Source of the DNA: CAZEHS01 sp964649745
GTDB taxonomy: Bacteria; Bacillota; Clostridia; Peptostreptococcales; Acidaminobacteraceae
Direction: 5' to 3'
Assembly (NCBI GenBank): GCA_964649745.1
Contig: CAZYQI010000002.1
Span: 1-64,000, forward strand
DNA length: 64,000 nt
Shown: positions 35,101-41,891 of the stretch, piece after piece
Numbering within the stretch: position 1 is the first letter of the stretch
How the letters are laid out: each line of letters opens with the position of its first letter
Notes under the pieces: generated by a model
What the model was told of the DNA's origin: nothing
The model's input: only the letters and a program-made list of their open reading frames with translations
Databases searched by the model: none
Translations under genes and position numbers: made by a program

Positions 35101-35523
35101 AAGGGTCAGAGCGGCCTATGGGCTTACGGGATTTCGGGGGATCGCCCCATCATCCTGGTTTGCCTGAATAAGGTGGAGGATACAGAAATCCTGTTTGAGG
35201 TTCTAAAGGCTCACGAATACTGGCGGTTGAAGGACCTTAAGGTGGATCTGGTCATCGTATGCCAGGAGGACAACAACTACATGAATCCCCTCTACGCCCT
35301 GACCACGGAGGTGGTGTTCGCCAGCCAGACCCACGATGTGTTCAACAGGCAGGGAGATGTGTTCATACTCAATATCAACAACATGGCGGCAGAGGATATC
35401 AACTTGCTCAGCGCCTCCGCCAGAATGATATTCCGGGGGAGCGACGGGACCATGGGGAAACAGCAACGGATGCCCAACCGCCACGAACCGAGGCATATCG
35501 AAAAAAGTGAAGGTGAACAGTGA
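29167..35523 (+). CDS. cyclic beta-1,2-glucan synthase, membrane glycosyltransferase part
   Basis: About 2118 aa, corresponding to the first two thirds of NdvB/Cgs. N-terminal membrane helix about 13-33; helices about 435-490. The GT84 glycosyltransferase (about 520-830) has the metal site DADT in YIITLDADTVLP and the HRWIRGDWQ acceptor/RxxRW region. More helices follow at about 855-985, then a glucoamylase-like domain (about 1030-1600). A carbohydrate-binding part of the GH94 module (about 1640-2090) is last. TTG at 29167 has GGAGGA six bases upstream and is preferred; an ATG at 29149 has a weaker site. In NdvB the chain continues into GH94; here it ends with KSEGEQ and the next gene starts in an overlap. 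Confidence 0.85.
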   Translation: MYTYLSYFESFIKGYMTEIMTAGFAVFLIFFLWVLLNRVHRNRISSIRNASLTVEELEDHARRMAMEHSVSSKRTRLKWPMGRLNENYTFIRSVYKDLNDDAVNKRTVPPAAEWLLDNFYVVEEQVKNIRVDLVKKDYNRLPVLRNGPYKGYTRVFAIATELVAHMDGHIEEGTLLKYLEAYQTHSILFDREIWLIPTMIRIALIENIRSICEKIDETQKQWNIADEIVETWWSDEFVDGENIIRLFKSNIEGVSEANPSFVEHLFYRLRRSGRSYSNVLRYIDENLDKFGTTTEILAQKEHNAQAVSTVSMGNAIVSLKYVSSLNWVNLFESASYVERILKQDPHGTYTSMDIYSRNYYRGQIEKLAKNYGVSELHIAREAIALAQKAYSETSGEFADESLICRRCHVGYYLVDKGIKDLENSQKGNKKAPAKLTNWLKDRQGMLYILSIGALTLLISAVPMGYVRGFSGWKGFAAAMLVGAAVIIPSSEMAIAILNWVVCRIKRPAVFPRLELKDGIPSELSTMVVIPALLTDEKRVQELLENMENHYLANREDNLSFALIGAFKDSEEPNTDNGHHVLVEAFEGVKALNVKYAPEGTDRFYFYHRLSQYNEVDNNWTGWERKRGALMEFNEMLLGSLDTSITFYSNAVLPAPTIKYIITLDADTVLPLGMAKRMVGTMAHPLNTPIIDPVRGIVVDGHGLMQPRISFDIDSSNRSVFSRIFTGQEGIDPYASAISDVYQDLFGEGIFTGKGIYDLRIFQQVLKNAVPENAILSHDLLEGSYVRAALVTDLELVDSYPSKYNSYIARLHRWIRGDWQLIPWLGRKITDKNGNRIKNPLTFISMWKIMDNLRRSLVAPAIIVVIFMGFSLLPGSSYFWTGFGVAALLLPLAINIIGRVSSGGLKPERVKRHIPGFFGLKASLFQFLLTLVFLPYHALIVLEAVSVTLIRVLITKKNMLEWVTSADAEKGQSNSLKSYITSMGVSSLEGIAVAALALLFKPEDVVLSLIFLVMWGLAPYIAWMISRDYESGTVTLKSADLMDLRRIARKTWRYFEEFSNQKNNYLVPDNYQEDPPRGIAFRTSPTNIGLGLLASLSGRDMGYAGILATVESIRRAIDSIEKLDKWNGHLYNWYDTRTLKPLTPRYVSTVDSGNFVSYLITLDQGLKEYAVRPLIDLSCIQGIEDTLQNGLEAGETLPADLSCFDFLKGGGPISLLQWYQGLTQLIEWNVFITIKRQNWKTKVEQLGIQHKQELLKFAPWIPMIPEVPAELLGGTLQESTQSLLVYLDTNHRLNDYGNAARDIVDRVDTLIEEIMLIEGSSHAQGLIWLKGLREAAVKAGAFSDGFMKQFEDVQHRIGSLSENTRFGVLYDDRRQLFSIGFNIEDNRLTNSYYDLLASEARQTSYLAIARGEVPPKHWFMLGRSLTVVDRFKGLVSWSGTMFEYLMPLLIMRSYHNTLLDETYSFVIKSQMKYGKQRGMPWGTSESSYNALDINLDYQYKAIGVPWLGLKRGLIEDAVAAPYATFLALMVSPLDAFENIKYLKAEGMEGPYGFYEAADYTQERLSFEPKRVIVKSYMAHHQGMSLMALNNYLNQNIMQRRFFADPTVKAARLLLQERVPLNVVFTKENKEKIMPFKGTVYKDKGSYRRFTEMDSAIPKAQILSNGIYSVMVTDRGTGYSRTKTMAVSRWREDSIADSYGMFFYIKNTDKNLSWSSAYAPLNVMPESYEAVFTADKAVYRRVDGDIETTTEIAVASGDNAEIRRVQLKNSGDEACTMEITSYFELVMAEHRSDLAHPAFSNLFVSTEFDPKHGALLAHRRPRSEGEKGMWIAQIPVSNGEAVGELQYETDRMQFIGRGHTVSNPACIEREKPLTNTVGSVLDPIFSLRLRVKIEPGKSARISFVTVMADGRDALIDLIEKYRNPEICDAAFWLALTRSQVETKYLNIKAQDMELYQDMISSILFNSPLRRSAESMIRQNHKGQSGLWAYGISGDRPIILVCLNKVEDTEILFEVLKAHEYWRLKDLKVDLVIVCQEDNNYMNPLYALTTEVVFASQTHDVFNRQGDVFILNINNMAAEDINLLSASARMIFRGSDGTMGKQQRMPNRHEPRHIEKSEGEQ

Positions 35524-37973
35524 TGGATAGGATCAATCCGATAGATGAACATCCCCCCTCAAAGGGACTCCTGTATTCCAACGGAATCGGAGGCTTCAGC
35601 AAGGACGGCAAGACCTATACGATTCGGCTTGAGAAGGGCCAGAACACCCCTGCCCCCTGGGTTAATGTGATTGCCAACCCGGATTTCGGGTTCATGGTCT
35701 CCGAATCCGGCGGCGGCTTCACCTGGTGCGAAAACAGCCGGGAGAACAAGCTTTCTCCGTGGTCCAATGACCCTGTCAGCGATACACCGGGAGAGGTGTT
35801 CTACATCCACGACGAAACCGATGTGTGGTCTCTCACAGCCCTTCCTATCCGGGAAGAGGAGAGCTATGTGATGCGGCACGGCTTCGGCTACAGTGAATTT
35901 GAGCACGCCAGCCATGGCATCACTCAAAAGCTGGTGCAATTCGTGCCCGTAGAGGGCACCGTGAAAATCAGCATCATGACCTTGACCAACGACAGCCCGG
36001 AGAGCAGGAGGCTGAGCGTCACCTATTATCTGAGCCCGGTACTGGGGGTAAGTGTCAATGAAACAGCCATGCATCTGATTACCGCTCAAACAGAAAAAGG
36101 AACCTTGACTATTGAAAATCCATACAACCGTGATTTCCCGGATCAGATCTGCTTTATGGATACATCCATAGAGGAGCGGACCGTTACAGGGGACCGGCGG
36201 GAATTCTTCGGCATGTGCCGGGAAGGAATACCGGATGCCATGCAACAAAAGGGCCTGGGAGGATCACTCGGGGCGGGCTACGACCCGTGCGGCGCCATGC
36301 AGGTATCTATCCGTTTGGAGCCCGGCGAAACCAAGGAACTGTTTTTTGTGTTGGGGGTTGCCGCGGATTTGCCGGAGGCTGAGAAAACGGTGGATACCTT
36401 CGTTTCGCCGGAGGCGGCAAGGAGGGCCCTGGATGATGTGCAGACATTTTGGGAAGAAAAACTGCAGGTGATTCAAGTGAACACACCGGACCCCTCTATG
36501 AATATCATGCTCAACGGTTGGCTCCTGTATCAGGTGATTTCCTGCCGACTTTGGGCAAGATCCGGTTTTTATCAAGCAGGGGGTGCCTTCGGGTTCCGGG
36601 ATCAGCTGCAGGACAGCCTGTCGCTTTCGGTCATATGGCCGGATATTGCGAGAAAGCAGATCCTGAAGCACGCCGCGCACCAATTCATCGAAGGGGATGT
36701 GCTTCACTGGTGGCATGAGCCTACGGGAAAAGGAACCCGCACCCGGATCTCCGATGATTTTCTATGGCTTCCGTACGTAACGGCAGAGTATATCCGAATA
36801 ACAGGAGATATGGAAATCCTGCAAGTTGTGGTGCCCTTTCTGGAGGAAGAGGTTCTAAAGGAGCATGAGGACGAGCGTTACTGTTCCCCGCGGATGTCAG
36901 AGGCATCCTCCACCCTTTACGATCACTGTATCCGAGCGCTGGAAAACGGGCTGAAATTCGGCGAACGGGGGCTTCCGCTAATGGGCTCCGGTGACTGGAA
37001 CGACGGAATGAACACTGTTGGAAACCAGGGGAAAGGCGAAAGTGTATGGCTGGGGTGGTTCCTCTGCGATGTCCTCGGCAAATTCATTCCACTCTGTGAG
37101 CAGGCAGGAGATGAGGACCGCACTCAGCGCTACATTGAAATCAATGCCGGTATGGTTCAGGCGATTGAAGAGAACGGCTGGGACGGCAACTGGTACCGAC
37201 GGGCCTTTTTTGACAATGGAACCATTCTGGGCTCTGCAAATAACCGCGAGTGCAAGATCGATTCCCTGGCCCAGAGCTGGGCGGTTATTTCAGGGGTCGG
37301 AGACCCGGTCCGAGCCCACAAGGCCATGGAATCCATGGAGGATTACCTCGTAAAGCGGGAGGAAGGGCTGATCAAGCTGTTGACGCCCCCCTTCGGTGAT
37401 GGGGATATGGAGCCGGGATATATCAAAGCCTATGTGCCCGGAGTGAGGGAAAACGGCGGACAGTATACCCATGCTGCGGCCTGGGTTATTTCGGCCTTCG
37501 CACAGATGGGGGAAGGGCACAAGGCCTGGGAAATGTTCGCCCTGATCAATCCCATCAATCACACCCGCACCAACAGGGAAACGGCCATTTACAAGGCAGA
37601 GCCCTATGTGATGGCGGCGGATGTCTACGGGGAGCATCCCCATGTGGGGAGAGGGGGCTGGTCCTGGTATACCGGTTCGGCCAATTGGATGTACAAGGCA
37701 GGAATGGAGAGCATCCTGGGCTTCACCAAGAACGGGGATCGGTTAACCGTCAATCCCTGCATACCGGAAAAGTGGAAATCCTATACCCTGCACTACCGAT
37801 ATATGCAAACGGACTATGAGATAAAAATAGAAAACCCGGAGGGCTGCAGTCACGGTGTTCTGAGTGTTTTGCTGGATGGTAAGAAGCTCAAGGGACTGGA
37901 GATAAACCTGGTGAATGATCAGGGCACCCATACGGTGGAGGTTCTGATGGGGGATCTGGAAGGGCTGGAGTGA
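35523..37973 (+). CDS. GH94 phosphorylase part of the cyclic glucan synthase
   Basis: About 816 aa, matching the C-terminal third of NdvB/Cgs and cellobiose-phosphorylase-like GH94. An N-terminal beta domain (about 1-270; GLLYSNGIGGFSKDG, then APWVNVIANPDFGF, VSESGGGFTW) precedes an alpha/alpha barrel. The barrel carries GSGDWNDGMN (about 481-490), where the general acid Asp sits. It controls chain length by phosphorolysis in NdvB. The gene begins within a GTGATGG junction overlapping the stop of the upstream gene, so translation is coupled. A GTG at 35520 is an alternative start. Confidence 0.88.
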   Translation: MDRINPIDEHPPSKGLLYSNGIGGFSKDGKTYTIRLEKGQNTPAPWVNVIANPDFGFMVSESGGGFTWCENSRENKLSPWSNDPVSDTPGEVFYIHDETDVWSLTALPIREEESYVMRHGFGYSEFEHASHGITQKLVQFVPVEGTVKISIMTLTNDSPESRRLSVTYYLSPVLGVSVNETAMHLITAQTEKGTLTIENPYNRDFPDQICFMDTSIEERTVTGDRREFFGMCREGIPDAMQQKGLGGSLGAGYDPCGAMQVSIRLEPGETKELFFVLGVAADLPEAEKTVDTFVSPEAARRALDDVQTFWEEKLQVIQVNTPDPSMNIMLNGWLLYQVISCRLWARSGFYQAGGAFGFRDQLQDSLSLSVIWPDIARKQILKHAAHQFIEGDVLHWWHEPTGKGTRTRISDDFLWLPYVTAEYIRITGDMEILQVVVPFLEEEVLKEHEDERYCSPRMSEASSTLYDHCIRALENGLKFGERGLPLMGSGDWNDGMNTVGNQGKGESVWLGWFLCDVLGKFIPLCEQAGDEDRTQRYIEINAGMVQAIEENGWDGNWYRRAFFDNGTILGSANNRECKIDSLAQSWAVISGVGDPVRAHKAMESMEDYLVKREEGLIKLLTPPFGDGDMEPGYIKAYVPGVRENGGQYTHAAAWVISAFAQMGEGHKAWEMFALINPINHTRTNRETAIYKAEPYVMAADVYGEHPHVGRGGWSWYTGSANWMYKAGMESILGFTKNGDRLTVNPCIPEKWKSYTLHYRYMQTDYEIKIENPEGCSHGVLSVLLDGKKLKGLEINLVNDQGTHTVEVLMGDLEGLE

Positions 37974-38027
37974 GTTTGAAGGAGGTAGTCCTTTGGTATA
38001 CCGTAACTCTTACTTCTGCCCTGTGTT

Positions 38028-38056
38028 TGTCATTGCGAGCGCAGCGCGGCAATCTC
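38028..38056. repeat. dispersed palindromic repeat (TGTCATTGCGAG type)
   Basis: The 29-base unit starts TGTCATTGCGAGCG and ends GCAATCTC, with ATTGC/GCAAT arms. Nearly the same sequence is scattered through many bacterial genomes as an intergenic repeat. Only one copy is seen in this window. Confidence 0.5.
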
Positions 38057-38117
38057 TCCCTATATCATTTTGCATTAAAGCTTTGCAAGAGTAACATATT
38101 TCTTTAACCACAAAAAT

Positions 38118-38172
38118 ATCCCCTGAACCTCCTCAGATCATGATTCAATCTGGTGATGTTCAGGGGATTTTG
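38118..38172. terminator. bidirectional terminator
   Basis: ATCCCCTGAAC (38118-38128) pairs with GTTCAGGGGAT (38158-38168), with A-rich and T-rich flanks. It lies between the convergent glucan phosphorylase and ABC-F genes. Confidence 0.8.
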
Positions 38173-38197
38173 TCTTTTGTTGTATAGAGTCTGTATT

Positions 38198-39937
38198 CTA
38201 CAGCGTTTTGATCAATTCATCCAACTCTTCGCATATATCCTTGGCCAATTCAAAGTCCGTTTCGCTCAAAGCCAGTTCTATCCGGGTTTCAAGGGCCTTT
38301 TTCTTTTCTTCCCGTTCCAGATAATCCTTATCAAAATGGCTGGCATAAATCATCTTCCGAAATTTTCGGATGCTCATCTTGCGAAGGGTCTTGTCTTCAA
38401 GGATCAGGACATAATCCATACAGTTCACAATCGTGTAGTAATCATGGGAGATCATCAAAACGGCGCCGTCATAATTCTTTATGGCTGTTTCCAGGGCAAT
38501 CTGTGCATAGGTGTCCAAATGGCTGGTGGGTTCGTCAAGCAGCAGGAGTCCGGCCTTCTGGGCAGAAACCTTGGCCAGCTGAAGGATGTTCCTCTCTCCG
38601 CCGGATAAGGCGCCTATCTTTTGATCGATGATTTCACCGGAAAAACCGTAGTTCGCGAGATAGGCTTTTATCTCCTCAGGCCGCTTGAAACCGGCATCGA
38701 AGAACTCTTCAAGGATTGTATTGGATACATCCAGTATTTCGCCCTGCAGCTGCGACAAATAGGCCACTGTGGTATTTTCATTTATCTTAATGGCAGCGTG
38801 GTTGTTCTTGAAGATTTCTCGGAGCAACGTGGTCTTTCCGGTTCCGTTTGAACCGATCAGGGCAACCTTATCCCTGGAACCGATCTCAAAATTCACGTTT
38901 TCAAGAAGCATCTCATCAAAGGCAACGCTGTAATCCGTCACGTTTAACGCAATGGATTCAGCCTCTGCGGCGTCCGCAGCAAAACGGATATCCGGCTGCT
39001 TGATATCAACAAAGGGCGCCTTGATTCGCCGGGCTTCCAACCGCTCCTGGTACTTGACCCGGGCTTTTAGAGCCTTGCCTCTGGCTGGGTTGGTGTCATA
39101 ACTGGCAATCAGCCTCAATTTATCCACCAAGGCTCCGTAGCGCTGAATCTCTTCATCATCCGCAATCGCCAGCTCCTGCAGTTCTATTTTTTTCTGAAGC
39201 AGGGAGAAGTTGTAGTCGATGTATCGTCCGTCAAACTCCTGCAGCTCCATGTTCTCCAGATGGATGATCTTGTCAAAGCAATGGTGGAGCAGATAGCGGC
39301 TGTGGGTGATGACCAACAGGGTTCCCTTGTGGGAATTGATCAGGTCCTTAAGGGCATTGAGATTCTCAAAATCAAGAAAAACATCGGGCTCATCCATAAT
39401 CATCACATCCGGACGATTGAGCATTTCCTTGATTACCTGAATCAGCTTGAATTCGCCGCCGCTGAGCTCCGATACCCGTTGATCCCTGCATTTCATCAGG
39501 TTGGCAAGATTCAGCTTCTTGTTGATGCTGCTTTCGTAATCGTCCCCGCCAATGGCATCAAAGGCATCCAGGGTATGCTGGTATTTTTCCAGCAAGGGCT
39601 CAATCTCCACGGCTGTTTCCATTTCACTGCAGATGGCGTTTATTTCATTTTGCAGCCGAAGGAACTTCTCACCAATATATTGGAATACGGTGGTTTCTTT
39701 TGCCTGGTCCTGTTGAGAGAACTGACTGATATATCCGATTCTGCAGGTGGGTTCAATCGTTAAAGTGCCATCGAACATATACCGCTCGGGATCCATAAAA
39801 ATATCGATCAACGTGCTTTTGCCACTGCCGCTGGTTCCGATGAAAGCGCAGTGCTGCCCATCCTCTAAGGCAAATGAAATCCTGTTGTAGAGATCCTTTT
39901 GCGGAAATCCGTAAGACAAATTTTCAACTTTTATCAT
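38198..39937 (-). CDS. ABC-F family ATPase
   Basis: A 579-aa protein with two ABC modules and no membrane part. Walker A sites are GTSGSGKST (about 32-40) and GSNGTGKTT (about 358-366). Signatures are LSGGEF and LSGGERN. Walker B sites end in MDEPD and LLLDEPTSHLD. A short linker of about 75 residues joins the modules. ABC-F proteins act on the ribosome, in antibiotic protection or translation control. The start is the ATG at 39937 after AAAGG; the frame extends 28 codons upstream but has no ribosome site there. A hairpin with a T tract precedes it. Confidence 0.9.
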   Translation of the reverse strand: MIKVENLSYGFPQKDLYNRISFALEDGQHCAFIGTSGSGKSTLIDIFMDPERYMFDGTLTIEPTCRIGYISQFSQQDQAKETTVFQYIGEKFLRLQNEINAICSEMETAVEIEPLLEKYQHTLDAFDAIGGDDYESSINKKLNLANLMKCRDQRVSELSGGEFKLIQVIKEMLNRPDVMIMDEPDVFLDFENLNALKDLINSHKGTLLVITHSRYLLHHCFDKIIHLENMELQEFDGRYIDYNFSLLQKKIELQELAIADDEEIQRYGALVDKLRLIASYDTNPARGKALKARVKYQERLEARRIKAPFVDIKQPDIRFAADAAEAESIALNVTDYSVAFDEMLLENVNFEIGSRDKVALIGSNGTGKTTLLREIFKNNHAAIKINENTTVAYLSQLQGEILDVSNTILEEFFDAGFKRPEEIKAYLANYGFSGEIIDQKIGALSGGERNILQLAKVSAQKAGLLLLDEPTSHLDTYAQIALETAIKNYDGAVLMISHDYYTIVNCMDYVLILEDKTLRKMSIRKFRKMIYASHFDKDYLEREEKKKALETRIELALSETDFELAKDICEELDELIKTL

Positions 39938-39957
39938 ATCCGTACCTTTCTCTATCA

Positions 39958-39990
39958 CTAAAAAAGAGCCTCCGTAAAAAAGCTCTTCAG
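39958..39990 (-). promoter_or_regulatory. possible transcription attenuator upstream of ABC-F gene
   Basis: On the minus strand, AAGAGC (39987-39982) and GCTCTT (39969-39964) pair around a 12-base loop, followed directly by a T tract. The ATG of the ABC-F gene is 21 bases downstream. Antibiotic-type ABC-F genes are often controlled by such terminators with a short translated leader. An in-frame ATG at 40021 lies upstream but with no good ribosome site. Confidence 0.45.
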
Positions 39991-40129
39991 TGTACCATTG
40001 ACCAAGACGCAATCCTGCCATTGGTTATTATGCAGTTACAACACTTCTTGAAGCTACTGTTAAAAGCATACCATTTTTCACGACAAATATCAATCGGGGG
40101 AATAATCAACGGTGCAACAGGAATGTCCC

Positions 40130-40195
40130 TTGACACAAATGTAAAGGAGCAGTACAGTTAAGGTATGGAAACTGAATAAACAAAAATAGTTTCCA
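40130..40195 (+). promoter_or_regulatory. promoter and palindromic operator for the TetR-RND operon
   Basis: TTGACA (40130-40135), 17-base spacer and TACAGT (40153-40158). Just downstream is a perfect inverted repeat TGGAAACT (40166-40173) and AGTTTCCA (40188-40195) with a 14-base spacer, ending 14 bases before the TetR start codon. A TetR dimer could bind here and block its own operon. Confidence 0.6.
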
Positions 40196-40209
40196 AAGGG
40201 AGCGTTTAT

Positions 40210-40794
40210 ATGAAGGATCAAATAACGGCATCTGCTCTGAACCAGATCACGTGCTGCGGTTTCAGGAAGTTCACAATGGATTCCATTGCCTCCGAGCTGG
40301 GCATCAGCAAGAAAACCATATACAGGCATTTCGAAACCAAGGAGCAGATCGTAACGGCTGTTGTCGATGAGATCGTTTTGCAGGATCAGAGGTACAATGA
40401 AGGGATACGCCATATGGAAGGGTCCGCTCTGCAAAAGATTGAACGGATTATTGCCCATGAGGAGTGCGATATTGCGCCTTGGATCTGGAATGAGCTGAAG
40501 CAGTCGTACCCCAAGGAATGGGCGAAGATTGAAGCCGTGATGGAAGCCAACAAGAATCTTGTGATCCGGTTAATCAACGATGGGGTGGATGCCGGGGATT
40601 TTCAGCCTGGAATTGATGCCGTGGTGCTTGGGGCCTTGGTCAATAAGGTTCAGGAATTAATATTGGATATGAAATTTCTTGTCCGAAACAACCTGACCAT
40701 GGATTCCTTGCTTAAAACGGTTCGTCAGGTCTTTCTGATGGGTATCCTTTCAGAATCCCGAAGAGAGATATACAGAAACGAGGAAATTCGATGA
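40210..40794 (+). CDS. TetR-family transcriptional regulator
   Basis: A 194-aa regulator. The N-terminal DNA-binding domain (about 5-52) reads MDSIASELGISKKTIYRHFETKEQIV, the classic TetR helix-turn-helix. The C-terminal ligand domain (60-194) is variable. It is the first gene of the RND efflux operon and overlaps the adaptor gene by four bases (ATGA), so it probably represses its own operon until a drug or metabolite binds. A palindrome at 40166-40195 is the candidate operator. Confidence 0.93.
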   Translation: MKDQITASALNQITCCGFRKFTMDSIASELGISKKTIYRHFETKEQIVTAVVDEIVLQDQRYNEGIRHMEGSALQKIERIIAHEECDIAPWIWNELKQSYPKEWAKIEAVMEANKNLVIRLINDGVDAGDFQPGIDAVVLGALVNKVQELILDMKFLVRNNLTMDSLLKTVRQVFLMGILSESRREIYRNEEIR

Positions 40795-41879
40795 AACCCA
40801 GGACTGTCATTGCCATCATCGTGGCCATTGCCTGCACGGCAGGCTTCATATGGATTCGGGCCAACCAGAACAAGGGCCCTGCTCTGGATGCGGCTGTCCA
40901 TATCCCAAGGATTCAGGTGGTCGATGCAACCTCCGTTAAAAAAGAAAATGTTCTGGCCCTTACCGGAACCATAGCGGCGAATCAGGGGGCAACTGTCAGC
41001 TCCAAGGTGGCTGGAAGAATTAGCCGACTGGAGGTTCAAAACGGAGATTCTGTTTCCTCCGGACAGGTTCTGATCCAACTGGAGGACACCCTCTATCGAA
41101 ACGCCCTGGCAGTGGATCAGGCGGCCCTCAGCAAGGCAAGGGCAAACCTGGCCTCTGTTCAGCTCAACCGTGATCGGGTTAAGGCCTTGCTGGAGAGCGG
41201 TGCGGCCAGTCAAAAGGAAGCGGATGACCTGGAATCGGCCATGACGGTGGCTCAGGCCGATGTATCGGCCGCCGAGGCCGCCGTGGCCATCGCCCAGGAA
41301 AACCTAAGCGCCACCAGAATAACGGCCCCCATTTCAGGACTGGCCGCCAACCGCTTTGCCGAGTTGGGACAGATGGTGGCTCCTGGCACTCCGTTGCTGG
41401 CGGTTGAGGATCTTTCCTCTGTGAAATTGATTGTGGATGTGGAGCAGAAGGACTTGGCCGAGATTGTGCCGGGCCTTACCGCCAAGATAAGCGTGGAAGG
41501 CTTTGAGAGCACCCCTTTCACCGGAACCGTGGAGCGGATCAATCCCAGCGGAAAGGCTGCCGCCCGGGTTTTTACAACAGAAATCAGCATTCCCAATAAG
41601 GAGAACCGCTTGAAATCCGGGATGTTCGCGGAGGCGGTGATCCGTCTCGGTGAGCCCACCGATGTCATCGCCGTACCCATGGACGCTTTGGCAGGCAACC
41701 AGGGACAGTACCATGTATTCCTGATAGAAGGCGATCGTGTCAGGCGCCAAGCCGTGGAAGTGGGCAGCACCATGGGCAAGATGGTGGAGATCCGATCCGG
41801 GCTCACTGAGGGTCAAGGGATTGCGGGAACAAATGTGAATAAGCTGAAGGATCAGGACCGTATCCTGATCCTTCAGTGA
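40791..41879 (+). CDS. RND efflux adaptor (membrane fusion protein)
   Basis: A 362-aa adaptor. The N-terminal membrane anchor spans about 5-22. Barrel-sandwich halves flank an alpha-hairpin of about 95-155 (KVAGRISRLEVQNGDSVSSGQVL before, ATRITAPISGLA after). Beta-barrel and membrane-proximal domains follow to the C-terminus (GLTEGQGIAGTNV). In a one-membrane organism such adaptors work with an RND pump at the cytoplasmic membrane. The pump gene follows 12 bases later. Confidence 0.93.
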   Translation: MKPRTVIAIIVAIACTAGFIWIRANQNKGPALDAAVHIPRIQVVDATSVKKENVLALTGTIAANQGATVSSKVAGRISRLEVQNGDSVSSGQVLIQLEDTLYRNALAVDQAALSKARANLASVQLNRDRVKALLESGAASQKEADDLESAMTVAQADVSAAEAAVAIAQENLSATRITAPISGLAANRFAELGQMVAPGTPLLAVEDLSSVKLIVDVEQKDLAEIVPGLTAKISVEGFESTPFTGTVERINPSGKAAARVFTTEISIPNKENRLKSGMFAEAVIRLGEPTDVIAVPMDALAGNQGQYHVFLIEGDRVRRQAVEVGSTMGKMVEIRSGLTEGQGIAGTNVNKLKDQDRILILQ

Positions 41880-41891
41880 CGGGAGGCTGCC

